Below, one piece after another: positions 7,719 to 16,111 of a stretch of DNA of 55,802 nucleotides; the first letter of the stretch is position 1, and every line of letters begins with the position of its first letter. The stretch is from Neisseria sp. MVDL19-042950 (GTDB lineage: Bacteria; Pseudomonadota; Gammaproteobacteria; Burkholderiales; Neisseriaceae): assembly GCF_030504625.1 (NCBI RefSeq), contig NZ_JAUKWH010000014.1:1-55802 (forward strand), given 5' to 3'. The position numbers were made by a program, and so were the translations under genes. The notes under the pieces are model-generated. The model had not been told where the DNA came from and did no database searches. It was given only the letters and a program-made list of their open reading frames with translations.

Positions 7719-9535
7719 TCTCCTTCATGTGATTGGGTTTCTACGGGGTCTTTTTTGGCGAAATAGCTTTGTTTTTGATGGTAATAGCCGATGGCAAAGC
7801 GGCCTTGTTCTTCCATGCTCAAATGGAGCGGGAAAGTTTCAGGTAGCCCGGCGATGATGCCGCCCAAATCTTTATCCAAGTTCACGGCCATGCCTGCTTT
7901 GTCTTTGCGCAGGCGGGACAAATGGTGTTTTGCGCCGCTCAATAAACGCGGGAACACGGAAAACGGCACGGCGGAAGCGGAGCCGTAATAGCGGTCGGCA
8001 ATGCCCGCATTCAATTCACCCAGCGCCTGATATTGAATGCGCTCCAACACGTCGAACAATCTGCCGAGCAAATAAGCCGTGTTGCGGCTTTCGGTATCCA
8101 AACTCATGGGAATCTCCTCTTTAATCAAACCTTTTCTGAAACGCCGCTGCAATACGGCTTTAATTATGGCGATGCGCAGGCCGTTGGCATCGCCGTCGGC
8201 GCGAATGCGGGCAATCAGTTGCGACAGCAAACTCATGGGATAGGGCGTGCCGCCGATTACGGCGCGGGTCATTTCACCGGCCAACACGGGCGAAATGGTT
8301 TCCGCCTTTGGTTTTTCGTAACGTCCCTCGCTATTTTTAAACTTAATCGCTGTTTCCAGTAACAATTTGAAAATTGAAGGCGGCGTTTTCCATGCACACG
8401 GCTCCAGCGCCAAATCTTTCCAATGTTGCGCCAAATGTTCCGCCAGCTTGCCAAACGTGGTATCCAGCCAAAAGCGGATGGAAATCCGTGAAGCATTCGG
8501 CGCCAAGCCCAAAATATAAAAGCGGGTGTCGGGCGATAATTCGGGCGCAGCTTCCTGCAAAGGGCGGCCTTTAGCGATTTGTTCCAAAATATTGAATACT
8601 TTTTTGCTTTCCTGCTCGTCATCGGGCGGGGTAAAAGCAGCAGCAAAAAACCCTTCCGCCGCCGCGGCTTGCTCAGGCGTGTCGGCCTCTGCCCAGAAAA
8701 CGGTGCTGGCGTCGCCGATAGTCAAGCAATGGCCGTTTTCACGGCGCAGCAAGTAATTGAGTGCGGTGGTATAGGCAAAAGCAGACACCTCCGACACCGG
8801 TGCATTCGCGCCCTGCTCCTTGCCGAAAGAAGTAAACGATTCTTTATTGAACGAGATAATCGAGCCTCCCGAACTCTGCCCGCCAAACACGCCTTTAATC
8901 GCCGGATGCAGCCGCGCAATCGGTGCTTGTTCGCCACTTACCAAACACAAACTCTGCTCTGCTTTATCACTTTTCAGACGGCCTGCCCACAATGCCTGCG
9001 CCGCTTCACGCTGATGGATATAGCCGCGCGTACCGTCCAACCTAAACGCCACATTCGCATCCAGCATGTCAGGCAGGCACGGCGGACGGGCAAACTGCTC
9101 AGGCTGCCAACGCTCCAAAAAACGGCGCAAGGCCAGCAAACCCTCGTCTTGCGTGTCTTTCAGGGCTTCCAAATGCAGCTCACGGAAAGCAGCAAACGTT
9201 TTTTCAGACGGCCTAAACGGCTGCTCCTTGGCAGCAGCTTTGTCTTTATTGGCATCCACGCCCAGCGCATAGGCGGTTTTGTCCCACAAAAAATTGGGCT
9301 TCACGCCCGACGTGCGCTTTTCAGGACGCGGCACACTCATCAAGCGGGGTTGCGGTTTTTTGTCATCCGTCAGATGCGGCACCACATCCACCAACAGGCC
9401 GTCTGAATCCAACACCAGCACCCAGCCGATTTTTTCCTCACTAAAACCATACGGCGGCACTTTCGGCTCGCCTGTTCGGTCATCATTCTCCGCTGCCAAA
9501 TGGCGGTAATAGCGTGCAAGAGAGGCCAAAATCAT
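7715..9535 (-). CDS. cas8c: Cascade large subunit Cas8c (Csd1)
   Basis: At 606 aa it has the usual Csd1 length and starts [19 protein letters not shown], as family members do. Cas8c recognises the PAM, and in type I-C the small subunit Cas11 is made from an internal start in its C-terminal part, so no separate cas11 gene is expected. It overlaps cas5 upstream and cas7 downstream by four bases each. Several AGGCCGTCTGAA words are embedded (around 8970, 9205 and 9396), plus one Eikenella-type core at 7838-7848. It appears intact. Confidence 0.96.
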   Translation of the reverse strand: MILASLARYYRHLAAENDDRTGEPKVPPYGFSEEKIGWVLVLDSDGLLVDVVPHLTDDKKPQPRLMSVPRPEKRTSGVKPNFLWDKTAYALGVDANKDKAAAKEQPFRPSEKTFAAFRELHLEALKDTQDEGLLALRRFLERWQPEQFARPPCLPDMLDANVAFRLDGTRGYIHQREAAQALWAGRLKSDKAEQSLCLVSGEQAPIARLHPAIKGVFGGQSSGGSIISFNKESFTSFGKEQGANAPVSEVSAFAYTTALNYLLRRENGHCLTIGDASTVFWAEADTPEQAAAAEGFFAAAFTPPDDEQESKKVFNILEQIAKGRPLQEAAPELSPDTRFYILGLAPNASRISIRFWLDTTFGKLAEHLAQHWKDLALEPCAWKTPPSIFKLLLETAIKFKNSEGRYEKPKAETISPVLAGEMTRAVIGGTPYPMSLLSQLIARIRADGDANGLRIAIIKAVLQRRFRKGLIKEEIPMSLDTESRNTAYLLGRLFDVLERIQYQALGELNAGIADRYYGSASAVPFSVFPRLLSGAKHHLSRLRKDKAGMAVNLDKDLGGIIAGLPETFPLHLSMEEQGRFAIGYYHQKQSYFAKKDPVETQSHEGE

Positions 9536-10209
9536 CTTTTCACCTCCTCCGCATCAAACGGCGGCACCTCAATCACCCCGTTTATCATTTCCGCACGAAA
9601 AAAATACGGCGTATTGCCGTGGTCGAAATCAATATCGTGCAACATCCAGCCCAAATCGCGGTTCAACTCGTTTTCAGACAGGCATGAAACCGGCAGCGGC
9701 TCATCCTCATCTACCCACGCAAAATGTGCCGGAAACTCACGCACACCCATGCAAGGCTGCTGGAAACACTGCCCTTTTATGGCACGGCGTTTAAACATCT
9801 CGATATGCTTGGCAAGCGTTTCGCCCTCGCCCGCCCGCGCAGTCAACACCGCATGCGCTTCAATCACATAGGCCACATCTTTCAACACCGTTGCCGCGCG
9901 CTGCTGACGGTCATCCTCAATCAACGCATACAAATCTTCCACACTTTTACGCCGCATCGCCCCGCTGACCTTGCTCGCCGAAATCTTGCTGCCCAATTCA
10001 TTACGCCGCACCGACTCAAAACGAATCGGCTTCAACACATGAATGCGGTCAATTACCCAGCGAATCGCCGGCTTCCAATGCACCGCCGCCAAAATCCCCC
10101 GCGCCGCCGACGGCGTAATCACATCGTAAGACACCCGCTCTACTTTCATCTCCGGGCGGGTAAAGCAGGCGTAGTCGCCCCAGATGTGTAAGCGTATTTT
10201 GTTTGCCAT
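9532..10209 (-). CDS. cas5c: Cas5 (Cas5d/Cas5c), pre-crRNA processing nuclease of type I-C
   Basis: This 225-aa protein starts MANKIRLHIWGDYACFTRPEM and continues with VSYDVITPSAARGILAAVHW, the conserved Cas5d N-terminus. In type I-C this protein replaces Cas6, cutting the repeat and capping the 5' handle; consistent with this, no cas6 is present. An AAGGAG ribosome site precedes the ATG at 10209. That site abuts a decayed CRISPR repeat (10217-10248). In standard I-C operons cas3 lies immediately upstream, but here an 11.4-kb restriction block separates them. Confidence 0.96.
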   Translation of the reverse strand: MANKIRLHIWGDYACFTRPEMKVERVSYDVITPSAARGILAAVHWKPAIRWVIDRIHVLKPIRFESVRRNELGSKISASKVSGAMRRKSVEDLYALIEDDRQQRAATVLKDVAYVIEAHAVLTARAGEGETLAKHIEMFKRRAIKGQCFQQPCMGVREFPAHFAWVDEDEPLPVSCLSENELNRDLGWMLHDIDFDHGNTPYFFRAEMINGVIEVPPFDAEEVKR

Positions 10210-10216
10210 ACCGGCT

Positions 10217-10303
10217 CCTTTTACACACAGCCGCCCGAAGGCGGCTGACTTTCACTTTAAACTATCAACTTTAGTTTCAACCCACGCAGCCCGAAGGCTG
10301 CGA
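10217..10303 (-). CRISPR. Orphan pair of degenerate CRISPR repeats upstream of cas5
   Basis: Positions 10223-10248 match the last 26 bases of the array repeat exactly; its first six bases are replaced by sequence overlapping the cas5 ribosome site. A second, diverged copy at 10274-10303 keeps the GTTTCAAC end and a hairpin CGCAGCC-CGAA-GGCTGCG. Between them lie only 25 bases, shorter than the 34-36-nt spacers of the main array. Orientation equals the main array. It is either a remnant of a second array left when the restriction block entered, or a mini-CRISPR encoding a regulatory crRNA-like RNA. Confidence 0.8.
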
Positions 10304-10316
10304 TACATCGGCTATT

Positions 10317-10328
10317 TTCAGACGACCT
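10317..10328 (-). other. N. mucosa-dialect uptake word overlapping the res stop codon
   Basis: TTCAGACGACCT is the reverse complement of AGGTCGTCTGAA, the dialect described for N. mucosa relatives. Its TCA at 10318-10320 is the res stop codon on the minus strand. The same variant occurs at about 31464 in the core region. Confidence 0.6.
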
Positions 10329-13011
10329 TTTTCTCAAACCGCAAAAAATCCGCCAATTTTTTGGCTTCACTCACTTCATCATGGGGAATCAACAGATAAC
10401 GCCACGCTTTCGTGCCGTGTTGGCTGGCGTAATCGGATGCGTGTTTGCACCATGTGCTTGCAGCTTGGGCTTTAGCTTGCACTTCTGGCGTATCCAAATC
10501 AGCACGTGCCTTGGTTTCCGCCATCAAAATACAATCCTCCGTTTCCACCACAAAGTCGGGCAAATATTCTTTTTGCTCTATACCCAGTTTGTAATCTATT
10601 TGAAATTGCCCTTTGGCAGGTTTGAACCATTTTTGTGCGTCGCGCTCTAGAATAACGGCAAAGCGACGTTCGGTGTCAGAATCAAATTTTTGCAACGGAT
10701 ACAAACATTTTGCGAAATCGCCGAACAACATATGTTTGATGCGCGTTTTATCCACCACGGTATCGCGCACCGCATGTACAGGCTCGCCTGCAACCACGGT
10801 ATAGACGCAAGGCTTGAGTGGACTAAACCCTTGGCTCACCTTAGCTTCGTAGCCGGCGGCCTTTTCCCAAAAGTGCGCAGCCATTTGTGCATGAATTTCA
10901 CGGGCAATCAGGCGGCGTTCTTTGTCCAGCACATTCAAGGCCTCTTCTTCACTTAAATAACTGTGCAAATGCGCCACCATCTGCCCAGCCAAATCATATA
11001 AAAGCTCGGATTGGGTAAAGTAATCAATATCGTCAAAATCAATCAGTGCGTGAACGATATAGTCTTCAGGACGTTTTTCAGTCAGCCCCATTTCCCGTGC
11101 CAAGCTGGTTTGCTCGTTGGTATGCAGATTGTGAATAGTGATTTCCCGTTCGCTCGGTTGCAAATGCAAACGGCTGATATCCAAAGTGAACGGATGAAAA
11201 CCTGTGCTCACCTCGCCGCTCGGCACAACGGTAATGCGCGGAATATCGATATTGTTATCCACCATCACCTTTGTGGTTTTGGCAACAATACCAACCACAT
11301 CCGGCGTATCTTCCATCGGCAATTCACCCTGTGCAGGTTGCAGGCGTTTTTGCACCTCGGCGGTAATTTGCGCCTGTATATCTGACTGCAATAATGCTTG
11401 CGAAGTCGGTGCATCATCAGGTCTGCGGCCATATTGTGCCGCCACTTCCATCACCACGCGGGCAATGCGTTTTTCATTTTCATTGGTAAAAACGGGTTGA
11501 TAGGATTGCGATTCTTGTGCAGGAATAAATTCAGACGGCCCACCAGCCAGTCCCAAATGCACCTCCATGGTGCTGGCTACCTGAACACTCACCTTTTCAT
11601 CATCTTGGCTGGGTGCTTCCAAAATAACCTGCTGCAAACGCAACACCGAATCGCCTTTATTGGCTTCATCAATAATTTCCTGAAAACGGTCATGGGCGAT
11701 GATATTGAGCCTATCCACCGCCTCCACGCCGGTACGCTTGCCATAGGGCAAACGCAAACCGCGCCCAATGGATTGCTCAATCAAGGTGCGGGCATTGGCA
11801 GCACGCAGCGGCACAATGGTATAAAGATTGGTAACATCCCAACCTTCTTTTAACATATTGACGTGAATCACAATCTCGGTTGGCTCTTCTACGCTTTCCA
11901 CTGCCAGCAAGCGGGCAATCATTTCTTCTTCGTCTTTGCCCGATTTGCTCGAATCCACCTGAATCACCTTGCCGCGATAACGCCCTCCGTAAAAGGCTTC
12001 CGACTCTATCAAAGCCAGCAAAGCCGCCGCGTGCGTAGTATCACGGGCAATCACCAGCATAAAAGGCTTAACCGGCTTTACGCCATTTTCGCGTGCATAG
12101 GTGAGCAGCTCTACTTTGGTGTTTTCATGCACACGCACGCCGTCTTCCAATTTGATTTTTTCGATTTCTTCGGGCGTATGGTCTTTGGCATTGAAATTAC
12201 GCTGGGTGACGACTGCCGGCACTTTCACAAAACCATCCTCCAGCGCTCGTGCAAGAGGATAATCGACAATCACATTTTTAAACGGCTGCGGAGATTTTCC
12301 CGTTTCCACAAAAGGTGTAGCAGTCAATTCCAAACCCAATAACGGTTTTAATTCATTAATCGCCCGCATACCGGCTTGCGCCCGATAGCGGTGCGATTCG
12401 TCCATCAAAAGTACTAAATCAGGTAAATTCGCCAAATAATTAAAATAGCTATCGCCCAGCACTTCGCGCATCCGCTTAATACGCGGTTCTTTACCACCAC
12501 GCACTTCAGAGTTGATTTTGGCGATATTGAAAATGTTGATCCGTACTTCTGTTATCCAGTCGCCAGAAGCAATATCCTGCCGCTCATAATCTTCGCCGGT
12601 AATCACCCGTGGCGGATGAAGGGCAAATTCACTAATCCCCTTAAACACATATTTGGGCGTATTAGGTGAAAAGTCGGCAATCAGCTTGTTGTAGATGGTG
12701 AGGTTGGGCGCAAGCACAAAAAAATTGTTGATACCGTGCGCCAAATGCAGATAAGCAATAAACGCCCCCATCAAGCGGGTTTTGCCCACACCTGTCGCCA
12801 ACGCAAAACACAAAGATGGAAACTCGCGCTCAAAATCCTGCAAAGTGGCAAATTCGCCTTTTAAGATTTCCAAAACCGCCGCCACATCACGCTCATGCTG
12901 GAGCATCTGCGGAGCAATATCCAATGCTTGCTTTAACTTCGCCAAACTGTGTGCCTGCGGCGCACGCAGCGACAAGCGGCCGTTGATATGATGTTGAATT
13001 CTTGTAGTCAT
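10318..13011 (-). CDS. res: Type III restriction endonuclease/helicase subunit Res
   Basis: This protein of about 897 aa carries Walker A ATGVGKT at about 72-78, the DEAD-box variant LLMDESHRYRA, ELTATPF, and the helicase C motif IGRGLRLP. A C-terminal PD-(D/E)XK nuclease shows LPDFVVETED followed by AETKA. That is the domain order of type III Res, which translocates or diffuses on DNA and cuts with Mod. I prefer the ATG at 13011 (MTTRIQHH) because it overlaps the stop of the 53-aa ORF as ATGA; an upstream ATG at 13026 is possible. RhuM and a small ORF separate it from mod, unlike the usual adjacent mod-res pair. An Eikenella-type uptake core lies at 11575-11585. Confidence 0.93.
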   Translation of the reverse strand: MTTRIQHHINGRLSLRAPQAHSLAKLKQALDIAPQMLQHERDVAAVLEILKGEFATLQDFEREFPSLCFALATGVGKTRLMGAFIAYLHLAHGINNFFVLAPNLTIYNKLIADFSPNTPKYVFKGISEFALHPPRVITGEDYERQDIASGDWITEVRINIFNIAKINSEVRGGKEPRIKRMREVLGDSYFNYLANLPDLVLLMDESHRYRAQAGMRAINELKPLLGLELTATPFVETGKSPQPFKNVIVDYPLARALEDGFVKVPAVVTQRNFNAKDHTPEEIEKIKLEDGVRVHENTKVELLTYARENGVKPVKPFMLVIARDTTHAAALLALIESEAFYGGRYRGKVIQVDSSKSGKDEEEMIARLLAVESVEEPTEIVIHVNMLKEGWDVTNLYTIVPLRAANARTLIEQSIGRGLRLPYGKRTGVEAVDRLNIIAHDRFQEIIDEANKGDSVLRLQQVILEAPSQDDEKVSVQVASTMEVHLGLAGGPSEFIPAQESQSYQPVFTNENEKRIARVVMEVAAQYGRRPDDAPTSQALLQSDIQAQITAEVQKRLQPAQGELPMEDTPDVVGIVAKTTKVMVDNNIDIPRITVVPSGEVSTGFHPFTLDISRLHLQPSEREITIHNLHTNEQTSLAREMGLTEKRPEDYIVHALIDFDDIDYFTQSELLYDLAGQMVAHLHSYLSEEEALNVLDKERRLIAREIHAQMAAHFWEKAAGYEAKVSQGFSPLKPCVYTVVAGEPVHAVRDTVVDKTRIKHMLFGDFAKCLYPLQKFDSDTERRFAVILERDAQKWFKPAKGQFQIDYKLGIEQKEYLPDFVVETEDCILMAETKARADLDTPEVQAKAQAASTWCKHASDYASQHGTKAWRYLLIPHDEVSEAKKLADFLRFEKKVV

Positions 13012-13169
13012 GATGTCGTTCCGCACTTGGCAGTTATCCCAATATTTTGGCTAACTGCATGGATATTGATGTCATGAATTACTCGCAAATTTCGAGCAAC
13101 CGCTTTTTCTTGTGCAGCATGCTGCGGCACAAACAGCGTTTTCAAGCGGCCTGTTTGCTTATGTTTCAT
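13008..13169 (-). CDS. Hypothetical 53-aa ORF coupled between rhuM and res
   Basis: The ORF begins MKHKQTGRLKTLFVPQ. Its ATG lies inside the last codons of rhuM (11-base overlap) and its TGA overlaps the proposed res ATG, so ribosomes could pass from rhuM through it into res. The product is small and basic with no recognised domain. It may be a real small protein, or mainly a device coupling res translation to rhuM. The longer open frame upstream of this ATG is a shadow of rhuM. Confidence 0.4.
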   Translation of the reverse strand: MKHKQTGRLKTLFVPQHAAQEKAVARNLRVIHDINIHAVSQNIGITAKCGTTS

Positions 13170-14235
13170 TCTTTTTACCCTTATTTTTAGGCTGCACCTG
13201 TTTACGCGTACGCTCAAGCTGCTTAACCGGCTCGACAATCGCACGTTCAAAATCCTGCTCAGCCCGTGAAGGCAGCCTGCTTTGTTGCGCCCGATATTGC
13301 TCATAAACCGCTTGCGCCCGCGCCAACGCGGCATCTGCCGATACTTTGCCTGCATGGGTCAAAACCTCTTTGCGGGTCAGGCGCAAAAAGTTATCCAGCT
13401 CATTTGCCCAGTCTGTCATATACATCGGCTGCCGCGCCTGTGCCTGTAACTCGGCCACTTCGATATAAGCGGTAACGATACGGTTGAGCACTTCCAGTTC
13501 TTCGGCATTCAAATAATTCTTGGCAATGCCCACATCCGCCTTACGTACCGGTTTTCCCTTGCTTTGTCCGTCCCAATTGGTCAGCCCCATATAAGGTGCC
13601 TCGGCATCGACACGCAGCATAATCAATTCGGCAGCCGTATGCCCGTGTGCTGCCCAATGCATCTTGTTTTGCAAGGTAGCGAAAAACTGCCGCGACGTTT
13701 CCGTATTGGGATCGTAGTCGATACTGGTGGCATAAATATCCAGCACCTTGCGCCAAAATACCTTTTCCGAAGAACGAATATCGCGTATTTGCGCCAACAG
13801 CGCTTCAAAATACGCTTCATCCTTGCCTGCCTTGAAGCGTTCACTATCCAGCAGAAAACCTTTTTCCAGATAATGGCCCAGCTGCTCGGTTGCCCAACGA
13901 CGAAACTGCATACCGCGATGCGAACGCACCCGGTAACCAACCGCCAAAACAGCATCCAAATGATAATGATCAATCAAGCGGCGAACCTGCCGACTGCCCT
14001 CGATTTGAACTATCCGGAATTTCCGGATAGTTCGTTCGGGGTCAACTTCATCTTCATCAAAAATATTGCCCAAATGCTCACTGATGGTTCTGACTGAAAC
14101 CTGGAACAGCTCTGCCATCTGCGCTTGCGACAACCAAAGCCCATCTTCCACAAACCGCACCTGAATGCGTGTTTGCGCATCTTCCGTTTGGTAAAGTAAA
14201 AATTCACCCTGTGAAACCTGTACATCCTGCGTCAT
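13159..14235 (-). CDS. rhuM: RhuM family protein
   Basis: This 358-aa protein matches the RhuM family: VRFVEDGLWLSQAQMAELF, then VSVRTISEHLGNIFDEDEVD, then LDAVLAVGYRVRSHRGMQFRRW. RhuM proteins are often found beside type I and III restriction genes. An N-terminal helix-turn-helix-like part suggests DNA binding, but the biochemical role is not established. The ATG overlaps the mod stop by four bases. The C-terminus ends in a lysine-rich tail (TRKQVQPKNKGKKNET). Here it stands between Mod and Res, so it may modulate the restriction complex (inference). Confidence 0.9.
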   Translation of the reverse strand: MTQDVQVSQGEFLLYQTEDAQTRIQVRFVEDGLWLSQAQMAELFQVSVRTISEHLGNIFDEDEVDPERTIRKFRIVQIEGSRQVRRLIDHYHLDAVLAVGYRVRSHRGMQFRRWATEQLGHYLEKGFLLDSERFKAGKDEAYFEALLAQIRDIRSSEKVFWRKVLDIYATSIDYDPNTETSRQFFATLQNKMHWAAHGHTAAELIMLRVDAEAPYMGLTNWDGQSKGKPVRKADVGIAKNYLNAEELEVLNRIVTAYIEVAELQAQARQPMYMTDWANELDNFLRLTRKEVLTHAGKVSADAALARAQAVYEQYRAQQSRLPSRAEQDFERAIVEPVKQLERTRKQVQPKNKGKKNET

Positions 14236-16106
14236 TGTTCCTCCCCGTCAAACAGCCCTTCTTGCTTTTCAGGCAGCCTTTTTCCCTTTTTCGCTTTCAC
14301 AGGCAGCTTCTGGTTATCCGTTTTTTCAGGCAGGGGTTCTGTTTCGGCAAAGGGCAGATTGGCAACATTCAAACTGTAATCGTCATGCCCCCATTCACAG
14401 CGCGCCAAAATCATTTTCGGGATTTTCTTTAAAGTGAGATTGGGGAAACGCTCCGCCGCCTGAGCCGCCGTCAAACCGCGCCAAGCCGAACAGCAAATTA
14501 ACAGGCTCTTCCCTTCGCCCACTTCGTCTGATAATGCCTGCAACTGCTCGGCAGACAAACTCTGCGTGGTCACATAAATAAAATCGCACTCGCTGGAAAA
14601 GCCATGCTGCCACCAATGCGTTTCAGACGGCCTGTAAGTAAAGCCCTCCAACTTGGCAAGCGCTTCGGCAAGCATTTCGGGGTTGTAGTCGGGGTTGATA
14701 ATCGGATTGCCCCATTTATCGTTCACAATCAAAGTCGGTGCCAAACGGTAATAACGAAAACCGCCGCCGCCCTGCCAATTCACCGCTTTGGAAATCCCGC
14801 CCTGATCGGTGCCATCAATCACCTTTTGCAAACGCGGAATAATATGCGTATGACAATGCTCGCCCAGCTCCACCATAATCCAGCGTCGCCCCATTTTGTG
14901 GGCGACGGCGCCGGTGGTGCCGGAACCAGCGAAGGAATCGAGAACGAGATCACCGGGGTTTGTTGCTAATTCGAGAATTTTCCTTATCAGTAATTCTGGC
15001 TTCTTGCCGTTAGGGAATTGAACACCACCTTCTTTTGTTAGATTATTGAGGGGAAAGCCATCCCAATAGGTACCAGCTTTTTCTAGCTTAACGATTCTTC
15101 GTCCACGCTTCACGGCTGTATCTTTCAGCCAGATAACGCGGCGAATAGTTGGACTTATATAGTAGTGCTGAACAACCGTTCCTTTACCCCTACCGGAACG
15201 TGGAACATACTCGGCAATGAGCAATTCATCGTCGGCGAGGGAGGAGAATTCATCCATGATTCTCGTTCGGATACTGGTCTGAGCATTGGTGTCGGAGAAA
15301 ACCCACTCAAAGTTGTTTGAGTAGGCATCCTCCCGCTCCGAACCTCCACGCATCAGCGCATTAATGGTCGTCCGCTTAACGCCTTTGAATCTTTTGACCT
15401 TGATCTCATTACCAGCACCGTCCAATACGGTTCGTTCCTCAACAAACTTTCCCTTATCCAACAGGACGCTTGTGTACTTCCAACTCTTGCCGCTGTCTTC
15501 CATCTCATCAATGATTTCAAACAAGTCCTCCTCGTCGTAGACATCATTGAACTTCTGGAATCCAAGATCACTGTCCCTATCGAGAGAATAAATGAGGATG
15601 TACTCGATATTTTTCTTCAATCGCTTGTCTTCTCCGCCACCCGAAGCGCCTGCGGTTTGCTTCATCTTGACGCTGACCTGGTTTATGAAGTTATTTCTGC
15701 CAAAGACCTCGTCCAAGAGAACTTTGCAGTAGGCAGCCTCATCATCATTAAGCTGACAGAAGATCACTCCGTCCTTAGTTAAAAGCTTCCGTAGAAGCTC
15801 AAAGCGCTCCTTCATTAATGAAAGCCAGATTGAGTGTTCCAATCCGTCGTCGTAGTGCGTGAACGCCTGCCCTGTGTTGTAGGGCGGGTCAATGTAAATG
15901 CACTTCACCTTGCCGGCAAACTCCTGTTCCAAGGCTTTAAGTGCGAGCAGGTTATCGCCAAAAATCAGACGGTTATCAAAAATATCCTTTTCCGACCGCA
16001 CTTTGGCATGATAAGACTTATCCGCTTCTTCCAATAAAATACGGGCTTCCAACTTAGGACGTTTGTGCTTGCCTATCCAAGTGAGTTCTAGTTTTTGGTT
16101 TTTCAT
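14232..16106 (-). CDS. mod: Type III DNA adenine methyltransferase Mod
   Basis: This protein of about 624 aa has catalytic motif IV DPPYNTG at about 73-79 followed later by SAM-binding motif I DSFAGSGTTG, the beta-class order of type III Mod enzymes. The central segment between them (about 150-330) is the likely target-recognition domain and looks less GC-rich than the ends. Mod methylates one strand of an asymmetric site and gives Res its specificity. I prefer the ATG at 16106 (MKNQKLELTWIGK); a TTG at 16115 overlapping the ATPase stop is the alternative. A Simonsiella-type uptake word TTCAGGCAGCCT lies at 14268-14279, and a normal AG-DUS near 14621. No long simple repeat suggesting phase variation is seen. 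Confidence 0.92.
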   Translation of the reverse strand: MKNQKLELTWIGKHKRPKLEARILLEEADKSYHAKVRSEKDIFDNRLIFGDNLLALKALEQEFAGKVKCIYIDPPYNTGQAFTHYDDGLEHSIWLSLMKERFELLRKLLTKDGVIFCQLNDDEAAYCKVLLDEVFGRNNFINQVSVKMKQTAGASGGGEDKRLKKNIEYILIYSLDRDSDLGFQKFNDVYDEEDLFEIIDEMEDSGKSWKYTSVLLDKGKFVEERTVLDGAGNEIKVKRFKGVKRTTINALMRGGSEREDAYSNNFEWVFSDTNAQTSIRTRIMDEFSSLADDELLIAEYVPRSGRGKGTVVQHYYISPTIRRVIWLKDTAVKRGRRIVKLEKAGTYWDGFPLNNLTKEGGVQFPNGKKPELLIRKILELATNPGDLVLDSFAGSGTTGAVAHKMGRRWIMVELGEHCHTHIIPRLQKVIDGTDQGGISKAVNWQGGGGFRYYRLAPTLIVNDKWGNPIINPDYNPEMLAEALAKLEGFTYRPSETHWWQHGFSSECDFIYVTTQSLSAEQLQALSDEVGEGKSLLICCSAWRGLTAAQAAERFPNLTLKKIPKMILARCEWGHDDYSLNVANLPFAETEPLPEKTDNQKLPVKAKKGKRLPEKQEGLFDGEEQ

Positions 16107-16111
16107 AAATA

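Noticed and set aside
10249-10273. Pseudo-spacer shares AGTTTAAA with the cas3 promoter region (24172-24179), suggesting a cas-repressing crRNA
   Set aside because: The match is only 8 bases, is not in the seed part next to the repeat, and no TTC PAM precedes it. In AT-rich DNA this is plausibly chance, so I kept only the general mini-CRISPR idea.
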